Of a stretch of 51,900 nucleotides of DNA, positions 32,100 to 39,668 are shown one piece after another. Below the pieces are notes generated by a model that had not been told where the DNA came from, did no database searches, and saw only the letters and a program-made list of their open reading frames with translations. Each line of letters opens with the position of its first letter. The stretch's first letter is position 1. A program made the position numbers and the translations under genes. Source of the stretch: Isosphaera sp. (GTDB lineage Bacteria > Planctomycetota > Planctomycetia > Gemmatales > Gemmataceae); NCBI GenBank assembly GCA_013822345.1, contig PNKH01000052.1, positions 1 to 51,900 of the forward strand, in the 5' to 3' direction.

Positions 32100-34772
32100 T
32101 CAGTCCCCGTTCACGACCTCGTCCCACGTCGCCAGCCGGGTGCCGGCCGGCGCCTCCTCGCCCGGCCGGACCGGGCGCGGCGGCCGCCCGCCGACGGCCT
32201 GCCGGGCGAGGTGCTTCCAGTCGAAGTAGAACACCCCCTCGAAGTACCGGGCGATCTCCTCGTCCTCGAACACCAGGCTCGCGTCCCGGTTCACCAGCGT
32301 CCCCTGGTTCGTCCAGTTGTGGCTCCCGACCAGCACCCGGGCCCCGTCCACCACGATCCCCTTGGTGTGGCACCGGTCTTGGAGCCGCACCGCCCGCATG
32401 TCGAACCCGCGCCGCTGCAGCTGCTCCAGCGGCCCGACCGGGTCGAACTCCCCGCGGATGATGACCCGCACGTCCACCCCGTCCCGCTGCTTCGCCACCA
32501 GCGCGTCCACCAGGGCGGCGAACCGCGGCTCGTTCCGGTCCTCCCCGCCCGGCCCCGGCCCGAGCAGGTTCAGCGACTGGTTCTGGAATAGCACCCGCCG
32601 CTCGGCCGACCGGACCAGGGCCAGGGCGTGCTCGTGGTAGTTGTCCGGGGTGAGCAGTGGCATCACCCGCACCTCCCGGGTGACGGTCAGCGGGGCGAAC
32701 CACGTCGGCACCCCGGCCGGTGGCCGCTCCTCGGCCGGGTCGTCGACCAGGAAGGCCGGGGCCGGCGGCGGGGCCTCCGGCCGGGCGTCCGCCTTCGCGT
32801 TCCGCAGGTCGTACAGGAGGAACTTCTCGAACTGCTTCGCCAGTTTGGCGTTCTCGACCACCACGTGCCACTCGCGGTTGTTCCGCCGCAGCGGGCCCCA
32901 CGACGTGTCCCCGGCGGCCGGGGTGCGGGCCGGCTGGTTCGCCGGCTGCCAGTTCCCGCTCGACAGCCAGACCGCCTTCCCGTCCCGGACGGCCACCTTG
33001 ATGTGGTACGCCGACGCGAACTGACGGTCCCGCCCGACCGACGCCGGGGCGTGGTCGAACCGGGCCCCGAGCGCCCGCCGCAACTCGGCCACCACCTCCG
33101 CCTCGTCCCCCTCCCCCTGCAGCACCAAACTGAGCTTCCGGGGGTCGTCCCGGACGGCGGCCAGCACCTCGGCGGCGATGTGTTGGGCGGTGAAGTCGTA
33201 CATCCCGACGGTCAGCCCGGCCCGGGTCTTCCGGAGGAACTCGCACAGGGTCGGCCAGCCGGCGTCCGGGCTGACGTGGGCGGTCACCGTCATCCGCTCG
33301 TGGACCTCCTTCAGCTCGAACTCGGTCGGCTTCCGATACGTTGTCCGCGGCAGCCCCTCCAGGGCGTCCGGCCGGCCGGCGGCCAGGTCCCACGGGCCGG
33401 CCGCCCGGACCTCCACCGGGAACCCGTGCAGCCGGGCCGGCAGGCCGAGGTCCTCCGGGGCGGCCGCCCGGTCGGCGACGACCACCACGGCCGGGTCGGG
33501 GGTGATCCACCCGTCCCGGAACGCGAACCCGTCGCGCACCGCGAGCACGTCGGCCCGGCCGGCCAGCCGACCCCGGGCCGCGGCGAGCGCCTCGTCGACC
33601 CGGCCCGGCGGGGCGCCCACGTCCGCCGGCGTGCCGAGCGTCACCCGGATCTGCAGCGGGACGGTGATCGTGACGGCCGTCCCGTCCGCCGGGACCGACA
33701 CCGGGGCCGGCGCCGCCTGGGGCGGCGGGACGTAGGAGGCAGAGACGCGGGGCGCCGTCGCCTCGGTCGGGCGGTGCGGGCTGAGCACCCGCCCGAGCCG
33801 GGCGGTGACGTACCCGATCGGGACCCCGCGGTTCTCCCGCAGGAACACCCCGGAGAAGTGGAGCCCGACCACCCCGCCGGTGGCCAGGTCGACGATCGGC
33901 GAGCCGGAGTTCCCGCCGAGGGTCGTGCAGTCGTGCAGGACGAGGTCGGCGGCCGGCCGCTGCACCTGCCCGGGGGCCAGCCGCTTCACGTTGTACTTGT
34001 CCCCGAACAGCCGGGACATCAGCTCCTGCTCGGGGATCCGGCTGTCGGCCGCCGGGTATCCGACGGTGGCGACGTACTGGCGGGCGGCGGCCGGGCCGTC
34101 GGCCGGGCGGAGCGGCGGGGAGAGCGGGCCGGCCGGCCCGGCCGCCTCGACCCGGAGGAAGGCGAAGTCCGGGCCGTCGTCGTCCTCGATGTGGAGCACG
34201 TCCCGGACGGCGAACGCCCGCGGGTTGCCGTCCCGCAGCTCCCGCCGGAAGTCGACCCGGGCGGCCATCCGGGCGTCCCGGTCCGGCCACCCGCGGCGGA
34301 ACACGAACCCGCCGGCCGGGCCGCGGGCGGCGAACTCCTCGGCGACGTGCCGGTTGGTCACCACCACCCCGTCGGCGATCAGCCACCCGGTCCCGACCCA
34401 AGTCAGCCCGGGGTGGCGGTCGACCTCGACGCGCCCGACCGACGGGATCACCCGGCGGAGGGCCGCGCGGACGGCCGCCGCCCCGAGCCGGTCCGCCCAG
34501 ACGGCGGCCTCCGACCCGTCGACGGTGTAGTCGTCGCCGGCCACCTCCAGGACCGGCCGCCCGACCCGGTTGACGATCGTCTCCAGGGCGAGGGCCGAGT
34601 CTGCCCCGATCCCCTCCAGCGCCCCGACCCGGTCGCGGACGCCTTCGAGCGTCTTGCGGAGTTCCGGGGCGGCGGCCAGGCCGCGGAGGGCGTCCCGGCG
34701 GGCGGCCAGCTCGCCGTCGGCCTCCAGGATGCGGCGGGCGGACTCCCGCAGCAGGTCGCGCTCGTCTGCCAC
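32100..34772 (-). CDS. Trypsin-like protease fused to tandem phospholipase D (HKD) domains
   Basis: An 890-residue protein, first gene of the putative conflict operon. The start is GTG with GGAGG 5 nt upstream. Residues 1-100 are a helical leader domain ending in ALETIVNRVGRPVLEVAGDD. Residues 105-350 form a serine protease with triad H142 (TNRHVAEEF), D202 (GPDFAFLRV) and S289 (TLGGNSGSPIVD). After a Pro-rich linker and a domain starting VTITVPLQIRVTL, two PLD modules follow: H590-x-K592-x4-D with SSGNW, and H802-x-K804-x4-D with GSHNW. Together they form one HKD active site for phosphodiester cleavage of nucleic acid or lipid. There is no signal peptide. I recall relatives in which the same leader-protease half is fused to a DNA/RNA non-specific endonuclease. 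Confidence 0.92.
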   Translation of the reverse strand: MADERDLLRESARRILEADGELAARRDALRGLAAAPELRKTLEGVRDRVGALEGIGADSALALETIVNRVGRPVLEVAGDDYTVDGSEAAVWADRLGAAAVRAALRRVIPSVGRVEVDRHPGLTWVGTGWLIADGVVVTNRHVAEEFAARGPAGGFVFRRGWPDRDARMAARVDFRRELRDGNPRAFAVRDVLHIEDDDGPDFAFLRVEAAGPAGPLSPPLRPADGPAAARQYVATVGYPAADSRIPEQELMSRLFGDKYNVKRLAPGQVQRPAADLVLHDCTTLGGNSGSPIVDLATGGVVGLHFSGVFLRENRGVPIGYVTARLGRVLSPHRPTEATAPRVSASYVPPPQAAPAPVSVPADGTAVTITVPLQIRVTLGTPADVGAPPGRVDEALAAARGRLAGRADVLAVRDGFAFRDGWITPDPAVVVVADRAAAPEDLGLPARLHGFPVEVRAAGPWDLAAGRPDALEGLPRTTYRKPTEFELKEVHERMTVTAHVSPDAGWPTLCEFLRKTRAGLTVGMYDFTAQHIAAEVLAAVRDDPRKLSLVLQGEGDEAEVVAELRRALGARFDHAPASVGRDRQFASAYHIKVAVRDGKAVWLSSGNWQPANQPARTPAAGDTSWGPLRRNNREWHVVVENAKLAKQFEKFLLYDLRNAKADARPEAPPPAPAFLVDDPAEERPPAGVPTWFAPLTVTREVRVMPLLTPDNYHEHALALVRSAERRVLFQNQSLNLLGPGPGGEDRNEPRFAALVDALVAKQRDGVDVRVIIRGEFDPVGPLEQLQRRGFDMRAVRLQDRCHTKGIVVDGARVLVGSHNWTNQGTLVNRDASLVFEDEEIARYFEGVFYFDWKHLARQAVGGRPPRPVRPGEEAPAGTRLATWDEVVNGD

Positions 34773-34890
34773 CGTGGCCTCCGGTGCGGGGGCGGTGCGA
34801 GGTGTCGGACTACTCGTGAAACGCGGCCGCCGCCCCGCGGCGGACGGTTCCGGGCCGAGACGGTGGCCGCGACATGGTGAGGCAGGCGGG

Positions 34891-34919
34891 ATCATACAAA
34901 GGGCGACACGTCGGGTCAA
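34891..34919 (-). promoter_or_regulatory. Sigma70-like promoter of the conflict operon
   Basis: On the minus strand TTGACC (34919-34914) and TATGAT (34896-34891) are separated by exactly 17 nt. The -10 ends 118 nt upstream of the GTG of the trypsin-PLD gene. It is the clearest two-hexamer promoter in the window, in a locally AT-richer stretch (ATCATACAAA, AAAACAAAAC). Confidence 0.6.
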
Positions 34920-34941
34920 AACAAAACGCATCGTTCGCGGC

Positions 34942-34999
34942 GGTGGGGCAGGCATTCCTGCCTGCCACCGCCCGGGCAGGCAGGAATGCCTGCCCCACC
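34942..34999. repeat. Palindrome with GGCAGGCATTCCTGCCTGCC core (family B)
   Basis: Perfect 25-bp arms (34942-34966, 34975-34999) with an 8-nt loop, same family as 25246-25310. It lies just upstream of the conflict-operon promoter, within the 374-nt spacer between that operon and the divergent rbfA-like gene. Confidence 0.93.
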
Positions 35000-35076
35000 G
35001 GCCTGAGACGCGCCGCGAACCTCCCGCGCGGCCAGCGGTGTCCGTGCCACGCCCCAACCCGGAAGGGAGGTGACCC

Positions 35077-35175
35077 GTGCGACCGAGTGCGACCGACCCC
35101 CGCGAGGCGTCGTGTGGGTCCCTTTCATACCGAGGCGAAGACTCCGATGAGTCGCAGGCGGCGGAAGGCGGATGA
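35077..35175 (+). CDS. Possible 32-codon leader reading frame overlapping rbfA
   Basis: The sequence AAGGGAGGTGA (35063-35073) is the best Shine-Dalgarno match in the window and is followed after 3 nt by a GTG that opens a 32-codon frame ending TGA at 35175. It runs out of frame across the ATG of the rbfA-like gene (35147), whose own ribosome site is weak. It may be a translated leader for coupling; alternatively rbfA starts at an in-frame GTG (35087) 13 nt past the same site. The peptide has no recognisable features. Confidence 0.3.
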   Translation: MRPSATDPREASCGSLSYRGEDSDESQAAEGG

Positions 35176-35539
35176 CGTGTTCGGTCTGGCGGCCGAGGTC
35201 GGCGGCGAGGACGGGGCCGACCCGAAGGAATTCCACGCGAAGCCGTGGGACGCCGCGAAGCAGGCCGGGCGGAAGGGTCGGCAGTTGTGCGGGCAGGTGA
35301 GGGACGCCCTCCACCTGGCCCTCGGCGGGTGCGGCGACGGGGTGTTGCAGGGGCTGGCGGTTGCGGCGGTGGAGCCGGCCCCGCACACCGGCCGGCTGCG
35401 GGTGGTGGTCGCCGCCGGCGGCGCGGACCGTGCCGCTGCGGCGGCCGCGCTGGCCCGGGCGGTCGGGTTGCTCCGGGCGGAGGTGGCCCGGGCGGTGAGC
35501 CGGCGGCACGCCCCCGAGTTGGTGTTCGAAGTCGTGTGA
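35147..35539 (+). CDS. rbfA: Ribosome-binding factor A-like protein
   Basis: A 130-residue small basic protein. After a MSRRRRKADDVF start and a divergent segment (residues 10-45), the pattern GRQLCGQVRDALHLAL, DGVLQGLAVAAVEPAPHTGRLRVVV and LRAEVARAVSRRHAPELVFEVV follows the KH-fold RbfA family, which binds 16S rRNA in late 30S maturation. The N-terminal extension is longer than in E. coli. No infB or nusA is adjacent, which would be the usual company, so the call rests on sequence pattern alone. Translation start is discussed in the leader entry. It is convergent with the Uma2 gene. Confidence 0.65.
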   Translation: MSRRRRKADDVFGLAAEVGGEDGADPKEFHAKPWDAAKQAGRKGRQLCGQVRDALHLALGGCGDGVLQGLAVAAVEPAPHTGRLRVVVAAGGADRAAAAAALARAVGLLRAEVARAVSRRHAPELVFEVV

Positions 35540-35542
35540 GCC

Positions 35543-35576
35543 CCGCGGGCCGCCGGAACCGTCCGGCGGCCCGCGG
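35543..35576. terminator. Bidirectional hairpin between rbfA-like and Uma2 genes
   Basis: Perfect 15-bp arms CCGCGGGCCGCCGGA (35543-35557) and its complement (35562-35576), loop ACCG, followed by CCGTTTC. It lies between two convergent stop codons (35539 and 35582) and can serve both. Confidence 0.75.
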
Positions 35577-35581
35577 CCGTT

Positions 35582-36280
35582 TCACGGGGATGCGGGCGGC
35601 GGGGGCGCCGCGACCCGCTGCTTGACCCACGCCCGGAACGCCCGTGTCGTGACGTTCTCGTCGGCGCTCCCGCGGGCCTGCTTCACGAACGTCATCAGGT
35701 CGGCCGGGGTGATCCCGGCGAACGTCGGGCTGGTCGGCACCTCCGTGTACTTCTTCCGGCCCCGGACGTGGAACCTCAGGTCGTCGCCGTCGAGCCGCCA
35801 CAGCTCGCCGATTCCCAGAGCGGCGTAGATCCGGAACCGGTTCAGTGAGCTGCTCGTCACGTCGACCTCGATCGCGATGTCCGGGGCCGGGTGGACCTTC
35901 AGGTCGAGTTTCCGGACCCCGGCGAGCTTGGGGGCGTTCGTGACCCAGAAGCACCGGTCCGGCTCGATCCCCTTGAGCATCCTCTTCCGCTTCAGGGTCG
36001 TGGACCCGCCGCGCCGCAGCGGCAGGCCGAGTTCGTCCGCGAGGATGGCGAGGAGGGCGCCCAGGACGGCCGCGTCGCCGTCGTGCTCGAAGCTCGGGAC
36101 AATGATCTCCAGGTCTCCGTTGTCGTACGCGAGCCGCAGGTTCCGCTTCCGCTCGAACACCTTGAGCAGTCCTTCGTACACCTCCCACTCGACGCACGGG
36201 ATCAGGATCCGGCGGCCGGGCTTGCGGCGGCGCGGCTTCGCCGGCGTGGCGGCGGGCGGGTTGATCGCGGGGGTGGTCAT
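35582..36280 (-). CDS. Uma2 family (DUF820) putative nuclease
   Basis: A 232-residue protein of the Uma2/DUF820 group, PD-(D/E)XK-fold proteins of unknown target that are abundant in cyanobacteria and planctomycetes. Visible features: a basic N-terminal tail (PRRRKPGRRI), VYEGLLKVFERKRNLRLAYDNGDLEIIVPSFEHD, a conserved EPDRCFWV, PAPDIAIEVDVTSSSLNRFRIYAALGI (core acidic residues and following helix) and GELWRLDGDDL. GGAG lies 6 nt before the ATG. A TACAAT hexamer at 36310-36315 on the minus strand is a possible -10 element. Confidence 0.92.
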   Translation of the reverse strand: MTTPAINPPAATPAKPRRRKPGRRILIPCVEWEVYEGLLKVFERKRNLRLAYDNGDLEIIVPSFEHDGDAAVLGALLAILADELGLPLRRGGSTTLKRKRMLKGIEPDRCFWVTNAPKLAGVRKLDLKVHPAPDIAIEVDVTSSSLNRFRIYAALGIGELWRLDGDDLRFHVRGRKKYTEVPTSPTFAGITPADLMTFVKQARGSADENVTTRAFRAWVKQRVAAPPPPASP

Positions 36281-36309
36281 CGGGCACTCCTCGGCCTGGC
36301 GGGCGCCGC

Positions 36310-36315
36310 ATTGTA
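36310..36315 (-). promoter_or_regulatory. TACAAT -10-like element (minus strand)
   Basis: Minus-strand GGTTACAATGC, 29 nt upstream of the Uma2 ATG. No convincing -35 partner. The same GGTTACAATGCC context occurs at 48366. Confidence 0.4.
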
Positions 36316-36397
36316 ACCCGCGGCCGGGGATGGTGTAAGCGCCGGGGGCGCCCCGCGGTATCTCCCGCCACTCGCACGCACCCCCGCCGGACCCGCC

Positions 36398-37750
36398 ATG
36401 CGCCACCTCGCCGCCACGCTCCTGCTCGCCGCCGCCCCGCTCGCCGGGGCCGCCGACTGGCCGCAGTGGATGGGCCCGACCCGGGACGGGGTGTGGGCCG
36501 AGGCCAACGTCCTCCGCACCTTCCCCGACGGCGGGCCGAAGGTGCTGTGGCGGGCCCCGGTCGCGGCCGGGTACTCCGGCCCGGCGGTGGCCGGCGGGCG
36601 GGTGTTCGTCACCGACCGGGTGCTGGCCAAGGGGGCGATGAACCCGGCCGACCCGTTCGACACCAAGACCACCGTCGCCAGCACCGAGCGGGTGCTCTGC
36701 CTGGACGCCCGGACCGGCAAGCCGGTCTGGAGCCGGGAGTACGACTGCCCGTACCGGGTCAGCTACCCGGCCGGACCCCGGTGCACCCCGACGGTCAGCG
36801 GCGGCCGGGTGTTCACCCTCGGGGCGATGGGCGACCTCCGGTGCTTCGAGGCGGCGACCGGCAAGCCGGCGTGGGCGAAGAACTTCCCGCGGGACTACGG
36901 GGCCAAGGTCCCGACCTGGGGGTTCTGCGGGCACCCGCTGGCGTACAAGGACCTGCTCGTCTGCCTCGTCGGCGGGGACGGGGCGGTGGCGGTGGCGTTC
37001 GACCAGGCGACCGGGGAGGAGCGGTGGCGGGCGCTCGACGCCCGGGAGCCGGGGTACAGCCCGCCGACGCTCATCACCGTGAACGGCAAGGACCGGCTCG
37101 TCGTCTGGCACGCCCAGGCGGTCAACGGCCTCGACCCGGCGACCGGGAAGGTGCTCTGGACGGTCCCGCTGGAGCCGATGTTCGGGATGGCGATCATGGC
37201 CCCCCGGCAGGACGGGGACAAGCTGTTCGCGGCCGGGATCGGCGGGGCCGGGGTGGTGCTCAAGCTGAACCCGGACGACACCGTCACCCCGGTCTGGCGG
37301 GAGGCGACGGACAAGGCGAAGGGGATGGCCCCGAAGCCGCGCGGGCTGTACCCGGTGAACTCGACCCCGGTGGTCGAGCACGGGGTGATCTACGGGGTGG
37401 ACCAGCCGGGGATGCTCCGGGCGGTCGAGCTGGAGACCGGGAAGAAGCGGTGGCTCACCTTCCGCCCGGTGGTCGGGCGGGAGGAGCCGGAGGACTACAA
37501 GCAGGCCGGGTCCGGGACCGCGTTCCTGGTCAAGAACGGGGACCGGTTCTTCCTGTTCGGCGAGACCGGGGAGTTGGTGATCGCCAGGCTCACCCCGGAG
37601 AAGTACGAGGAAGTCGGGCGGGCGAAGGTGCTGGACCCGACCGGGGCGGCGTTCGGCCGGAAGGTGGTGTGGAGCCACCCGGCGTTCGCCAACCGGTGCC
37701 TGTTCGCCCGGAACGACAAGGAGCTGGTCTGCGTCTCCCTGGCGGAGTGA
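36398..37750 (+). CDS. Exported PQQ-like beta-propeller protein (BamB-like)
   Basis: A 450-residue protein with a signal peptide (1-18, ending LAGA). WPQWMGPTRDGVW opens the planctomycete PQQ-binding-like propeller family. Blade motifs recur: VLCLDARTGKPVWSREYD, LRCFEAATGKPAWAKNF, AVAFDQATGEERWRALD, VNGLDPATGKVLWTVPL and RAVELETGKKRWLTF, with the A.TGK..W signature of quinoprotein-dehydrogenase-like repeats. No lipobox is present, unlike true BamB. There are no catalytic residues for PQQ enzymes, so a scaffold or binding role in the periplasm is more likely. A terminator-like hairpin begins directly after the stop. Confidence 0.9.
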   Translation: MRHLAATLLLAAAPLAGAADWPQWMGPTRDGVWAEANVLRTFPDGGPKVLWRAPVAAGYSGPAVAGGRVFVTDRVLAKGAMNPADPFDTKTTVASTERVLCLDARTGKPVWSREYDCPYRVSYPAGPRCTPTVSGGRVFTLGAMGDLRCFEAATGKPAWAKNFPRDYGAKVPTWGFCGHPLAYKDLLVCLVGGDGAVAVAFDQATGEERWRALDAREPGYSPPTLITVNGKDRLVVWHAQAVNGLDPATGKVLWTVPLEPMFGMAIMAPRQDGDKLFAAGIGGAGVVLKLNPDDTVTPVWREATDKAKGMAPKPRGLYPVNSTPVVEHGVIYGVDQPGMLRAVELETGKKRWLTFRPVVGREEPEDYKQAGSGTAFLVKNGDRFFLFGETGELVIARLTPEKYEEVGRAKVLDPTGAAFGRKVVWSHPAFANRCLFARNDKELVCVSLAE

Positions 37751-37779
37751 CGCCCCCGCGTCGCCGCGACGCGGGGGCG
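37751..37779 (+). terminator. Hairpin after the BamB-like gene
   Basis: Perfect 13-bp arms CGCCCCCGCGTCG (37751-37763) and CGACGCGGGGGCG (37767-37779) with loop CCG, followed by CTTGCC. It begins immediately after the TGA stop. Confidence 0.65.
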
Positions 37780-37845
37780 CTTGCCCCCCGGGCCCGGCGG
37801 TGGGAGAATATCCCCCGTCCCCTCCCCGACCGGCCCGGGTGCCCC

Positions 37846-38745
37846 ATGCCGCTCGACCTCGACTGCCCGAAGTGCCGCCACGTCTTCCCGGTGGCCGAGG
37901 CCCGCCACCCGGTCGGGGTCGAGTGCCCCGGGTGCGCCGCCGAGCTGACCGCCGAGTTCCGCCGCCTCCCGCTCCCGACCCCCGGCCAGCCGCACTACGA
38001 GCTCCTGGTGTCGGTCGGCCGCCCGCCCGGGTCGGCCCCGCCGCCGCCGGCCGCCAGGCCGCTCAAGCTCGACGACGACGAGGGGGGCCGGCGGAAGGGC
38101 GGGTCGATGGCGGTGGTGGTCTTCGCCGGCCTCGGGGCGCTGGCCGTCACCCTCGCCGGGCTCGGGGCGGTCGGGTACTTCCTGTTCACCAACATGGGCC
38201 GGCCGGAGACGACCTCCGCCCGGCCCGGGGGCGACGCCGGCGGCGACAAGAAGGACCCCACCCCGCCGCCGAAGAAGAAGACCGCCCCGAAGCCCGGCGA
38301 GTACGTGTCGGACGAGTGGGGGTTCGTGGCGAAGTTCCCGGCCGAGCCGAAGGTGCGGCGGGAGCAGGCGGGCGGGGGCTCGTTCACGATGTTCCTCACG
38401 GACAACAAGGACGGCGCGTGCATGGTCATGGCCGCGGACGTGCCCGGGGTCGGGGACAACGAGCCGGCCGCGCAGACCCAGACCCGGCTACTCGGGGCGC
38501 AGAACGGGTCGATCAGCGGGGTCGGCGGGAAGCTGAAGGACGAGAAGGTCATCAAGCTGGCCGGGACGCAGTACCCCGGGCGGGAGTTCTCCGCCGCGAT
38601 CACCAAGCCGGCGACCGGGCTGATGCGGGGCCGGGTCTACATGGTCGGGAAGCGGATGTACACGGTCGTGGTTCAGGGCACCACCGCGTACGCCAACGGC
38701 CCGGAGGCGAAGGCGCTGTTCGACTCGTTCCGGCTGACCGACTGA
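37846..38745 (+). CDS. Zinc-ribbon membrane protein, unknown function
   Basis: A 299-residue protein. The N-terminus is a C4 zinc ribbon (CPKCRHVFPV...VECPGCAAEL, residues 5-35) in the cytoplasm. A Pro-rich linker leads to one membrane span at about residues 88-112 (MAVVVFAGLGALAVTLAGLG). After a charged Lys/Pro linker, an extracytoplasmic domain (150-299) contains GEYVSDEWGFVAKFPAEPKV, GAQNGSISGVGGKL, AGTQYPGREFSAAI and RGRVYMVGKRMYTVVV, an alpha/beta domain I have seen only in planctomycete proteins of this architecture. It may sense an envelope signal and relay it inside; that is inference. No clear Shine-Dalgarno sequence is present. Confidence 0.85.
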   Translation: MPLDLDCPKCRHVFPVAEARHPVGVECPGCAAELTAEFRRLPLPTPGQPHYELLVSVGRPPGSAPPPPAARPLKLDDDEGGRRKGGSMAVVVFAGLGALAVTLAGLGAVGYFLFTNMGRPETTSARPGGDAGGDKKDPTPPPKKKTAPKPGEYVSDEWGFVAKFPAEPKVRREQAGGGSFTMFLTDNKDGACMVMAADVPGVGDNEPAAQTQTRLLGAQNGSISGVGGKLKDEKVIKLAGTQYPGREFSAAITKPATGLMRGRVYMVGKRMYTVVVQGTTAYANGPEAKALFDSFRLTD

Positions 38746-38755
38746 CGGCGGCACA

Positions 38756-38830
38756 GGGCGCGGCGAGCCGGGAGCGTGAGCGACCGGAGGGGCTACCTCC
38801 GGTCGCTCACGCTCCCGGCTCGCCGCGCCC
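38756..38830. repeat. 35-bp-arm palindrome between convergent genes (family D)
   Basis: Perfect arms 38756-38790 and 38796-38830 with a 5-nt loop. The inner 28 bp (GGCGAGCCGGGAGCGTGAGC and on) are identical in type to the element at 44495-44558. It fills the gap between two convergent stop codons (38745, 38833). Confidence 0.95.
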
Positions 38831-38832
38831 GC

Positions 38833-39609
38833 TCACTTCACCCGTCGCGGGTCGACCACCACCGGGACCAGGCCCGGCTCGGCCGCCGGCGGCACCCGCG
38901 GCCGCACCTGCCCGCCCAGCTCGAACGGGTCCGGCACCGCCACCCTCAGGAACCCGGCCCGGGGCGGCGGGACCCTCACCGCCGGCCCGGTGACCGCCGC
39001 GTGCGCGGCCTCCGCCGTCGGGTCGTCGAACGGCACCCGGTCGGCCGGCGGCCGGCCGAGGGTCGGGAGCGGCGGCGGCAGGTTCACGTCGCGGGCCCGC
39101 TCGGTCACCCCGGCCGCGACCGGGAACGTCGGCCGGGCCGGCACGTCCGCCGCCCCGGCCCCCAGGTCGGCCGGCACCCGCTCCCGCGGGGCGGCCGGCC
39201 TCACCGCGACCGCCGTCGGCACCGTGAGCGGCGGCGGGACGTACCGCACCTTCGAGACCGGATCCGGGTCGAGGAGGCGGGCCGGCGGGGTGCGCAGCCG
39301 GGGGGCGGCACCGAACCGCTCGGCCGGGGGCAGCGGCGGGAGGCCGGGGGCGACCACCCGGGCGACCGCCCGCCCGCCGAGGTCGGCCGGGTACTCGAAC
39401 GGCGGCGGGTCGGCCGGCTTCGGCGGCGGCGCGGGGTCCGGCCGGGCCGCGACCGGCACCGCCGGCGGGTCGGGCGTGGGCGCCGGGGCGGCGAGGACGA
39501 CGTTCGGGGCGGCCGGCGCCGGCCCGTCCGCGGCCGGCGGCGAGCAGCCGACCAGGCCGAGGGGGATGAGGACCGAGTACCGAGTACCGAGTCGGAGCTG
39601 CTTCCGCAT
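38833..39609 (-). CDS. Proline/alanine-rich lipoprotein
   Basis: A 258-residue protein with an N-terminal signal and lipobox LVGC near residue 22, predicted to be lipid-anchored. The rest is low-complexity: many PPP, PAAPR and VPPPL segments with regularly placed RV/RVPFDDP motifs, and no recognisable domain. Such Pro-rich chains are usually extended and could span the periplasm or wall. It is the last of a run of five minus-strand genes for exported proteins, 59 nt after the YdjY gene. A strong palindrome follows the stop. Confidence 0.75.
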   Translation of the reverse strand: MRKQLRLGTRYSVLIPLGLVGCSPPAADGPAPAAPNVVLAAPAPTPDPPAVPVAARPDPAPPPKPADPPPFEYPADLGGRAVARVVAPGLPPLPPAERFGAAPRLRTPPARLLDPDPVSKVRYVPPPLTVPTAVAVRPAAPRERVPADLGAGAADVPARPTFPVAAGVTERARDVNLPPPLPTLGRPPADRVPFDDPTAEAAHAAVTGPAVRVPPPRAGFLRVAVPDPFELGGQVRPRVPPAAEPGLVPVVVDPRRVK

Positions 39610-39668
39610 CGCCGCCACCCCTTGAGAGACCGGGCCGCCGCCACCGCCGACTTCCGCACCCACACTTC

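Noticed and set aside
34773-36377. N-terminal extension of the trypsin-PLD frame
   Set aside because: It crosses the promoter, a palindrome and other genes. The GTG at 34772 has GGAGG at 5 nt and starts the helical leader domain.
36281-37678. N-terminal extension of the Uma2 frame
   Set aside because: The extension is antisense to the BamB-like gene; the ATG at 36280 has a ribosome site and matches the family start.
36398-37750. Calling the propeller true BamB
   Set aside because: It has no lipobox, and the WPQWMGPTRDG opening belongs to a broader planctomycete propeller family, so only 'BamB-like' is used.
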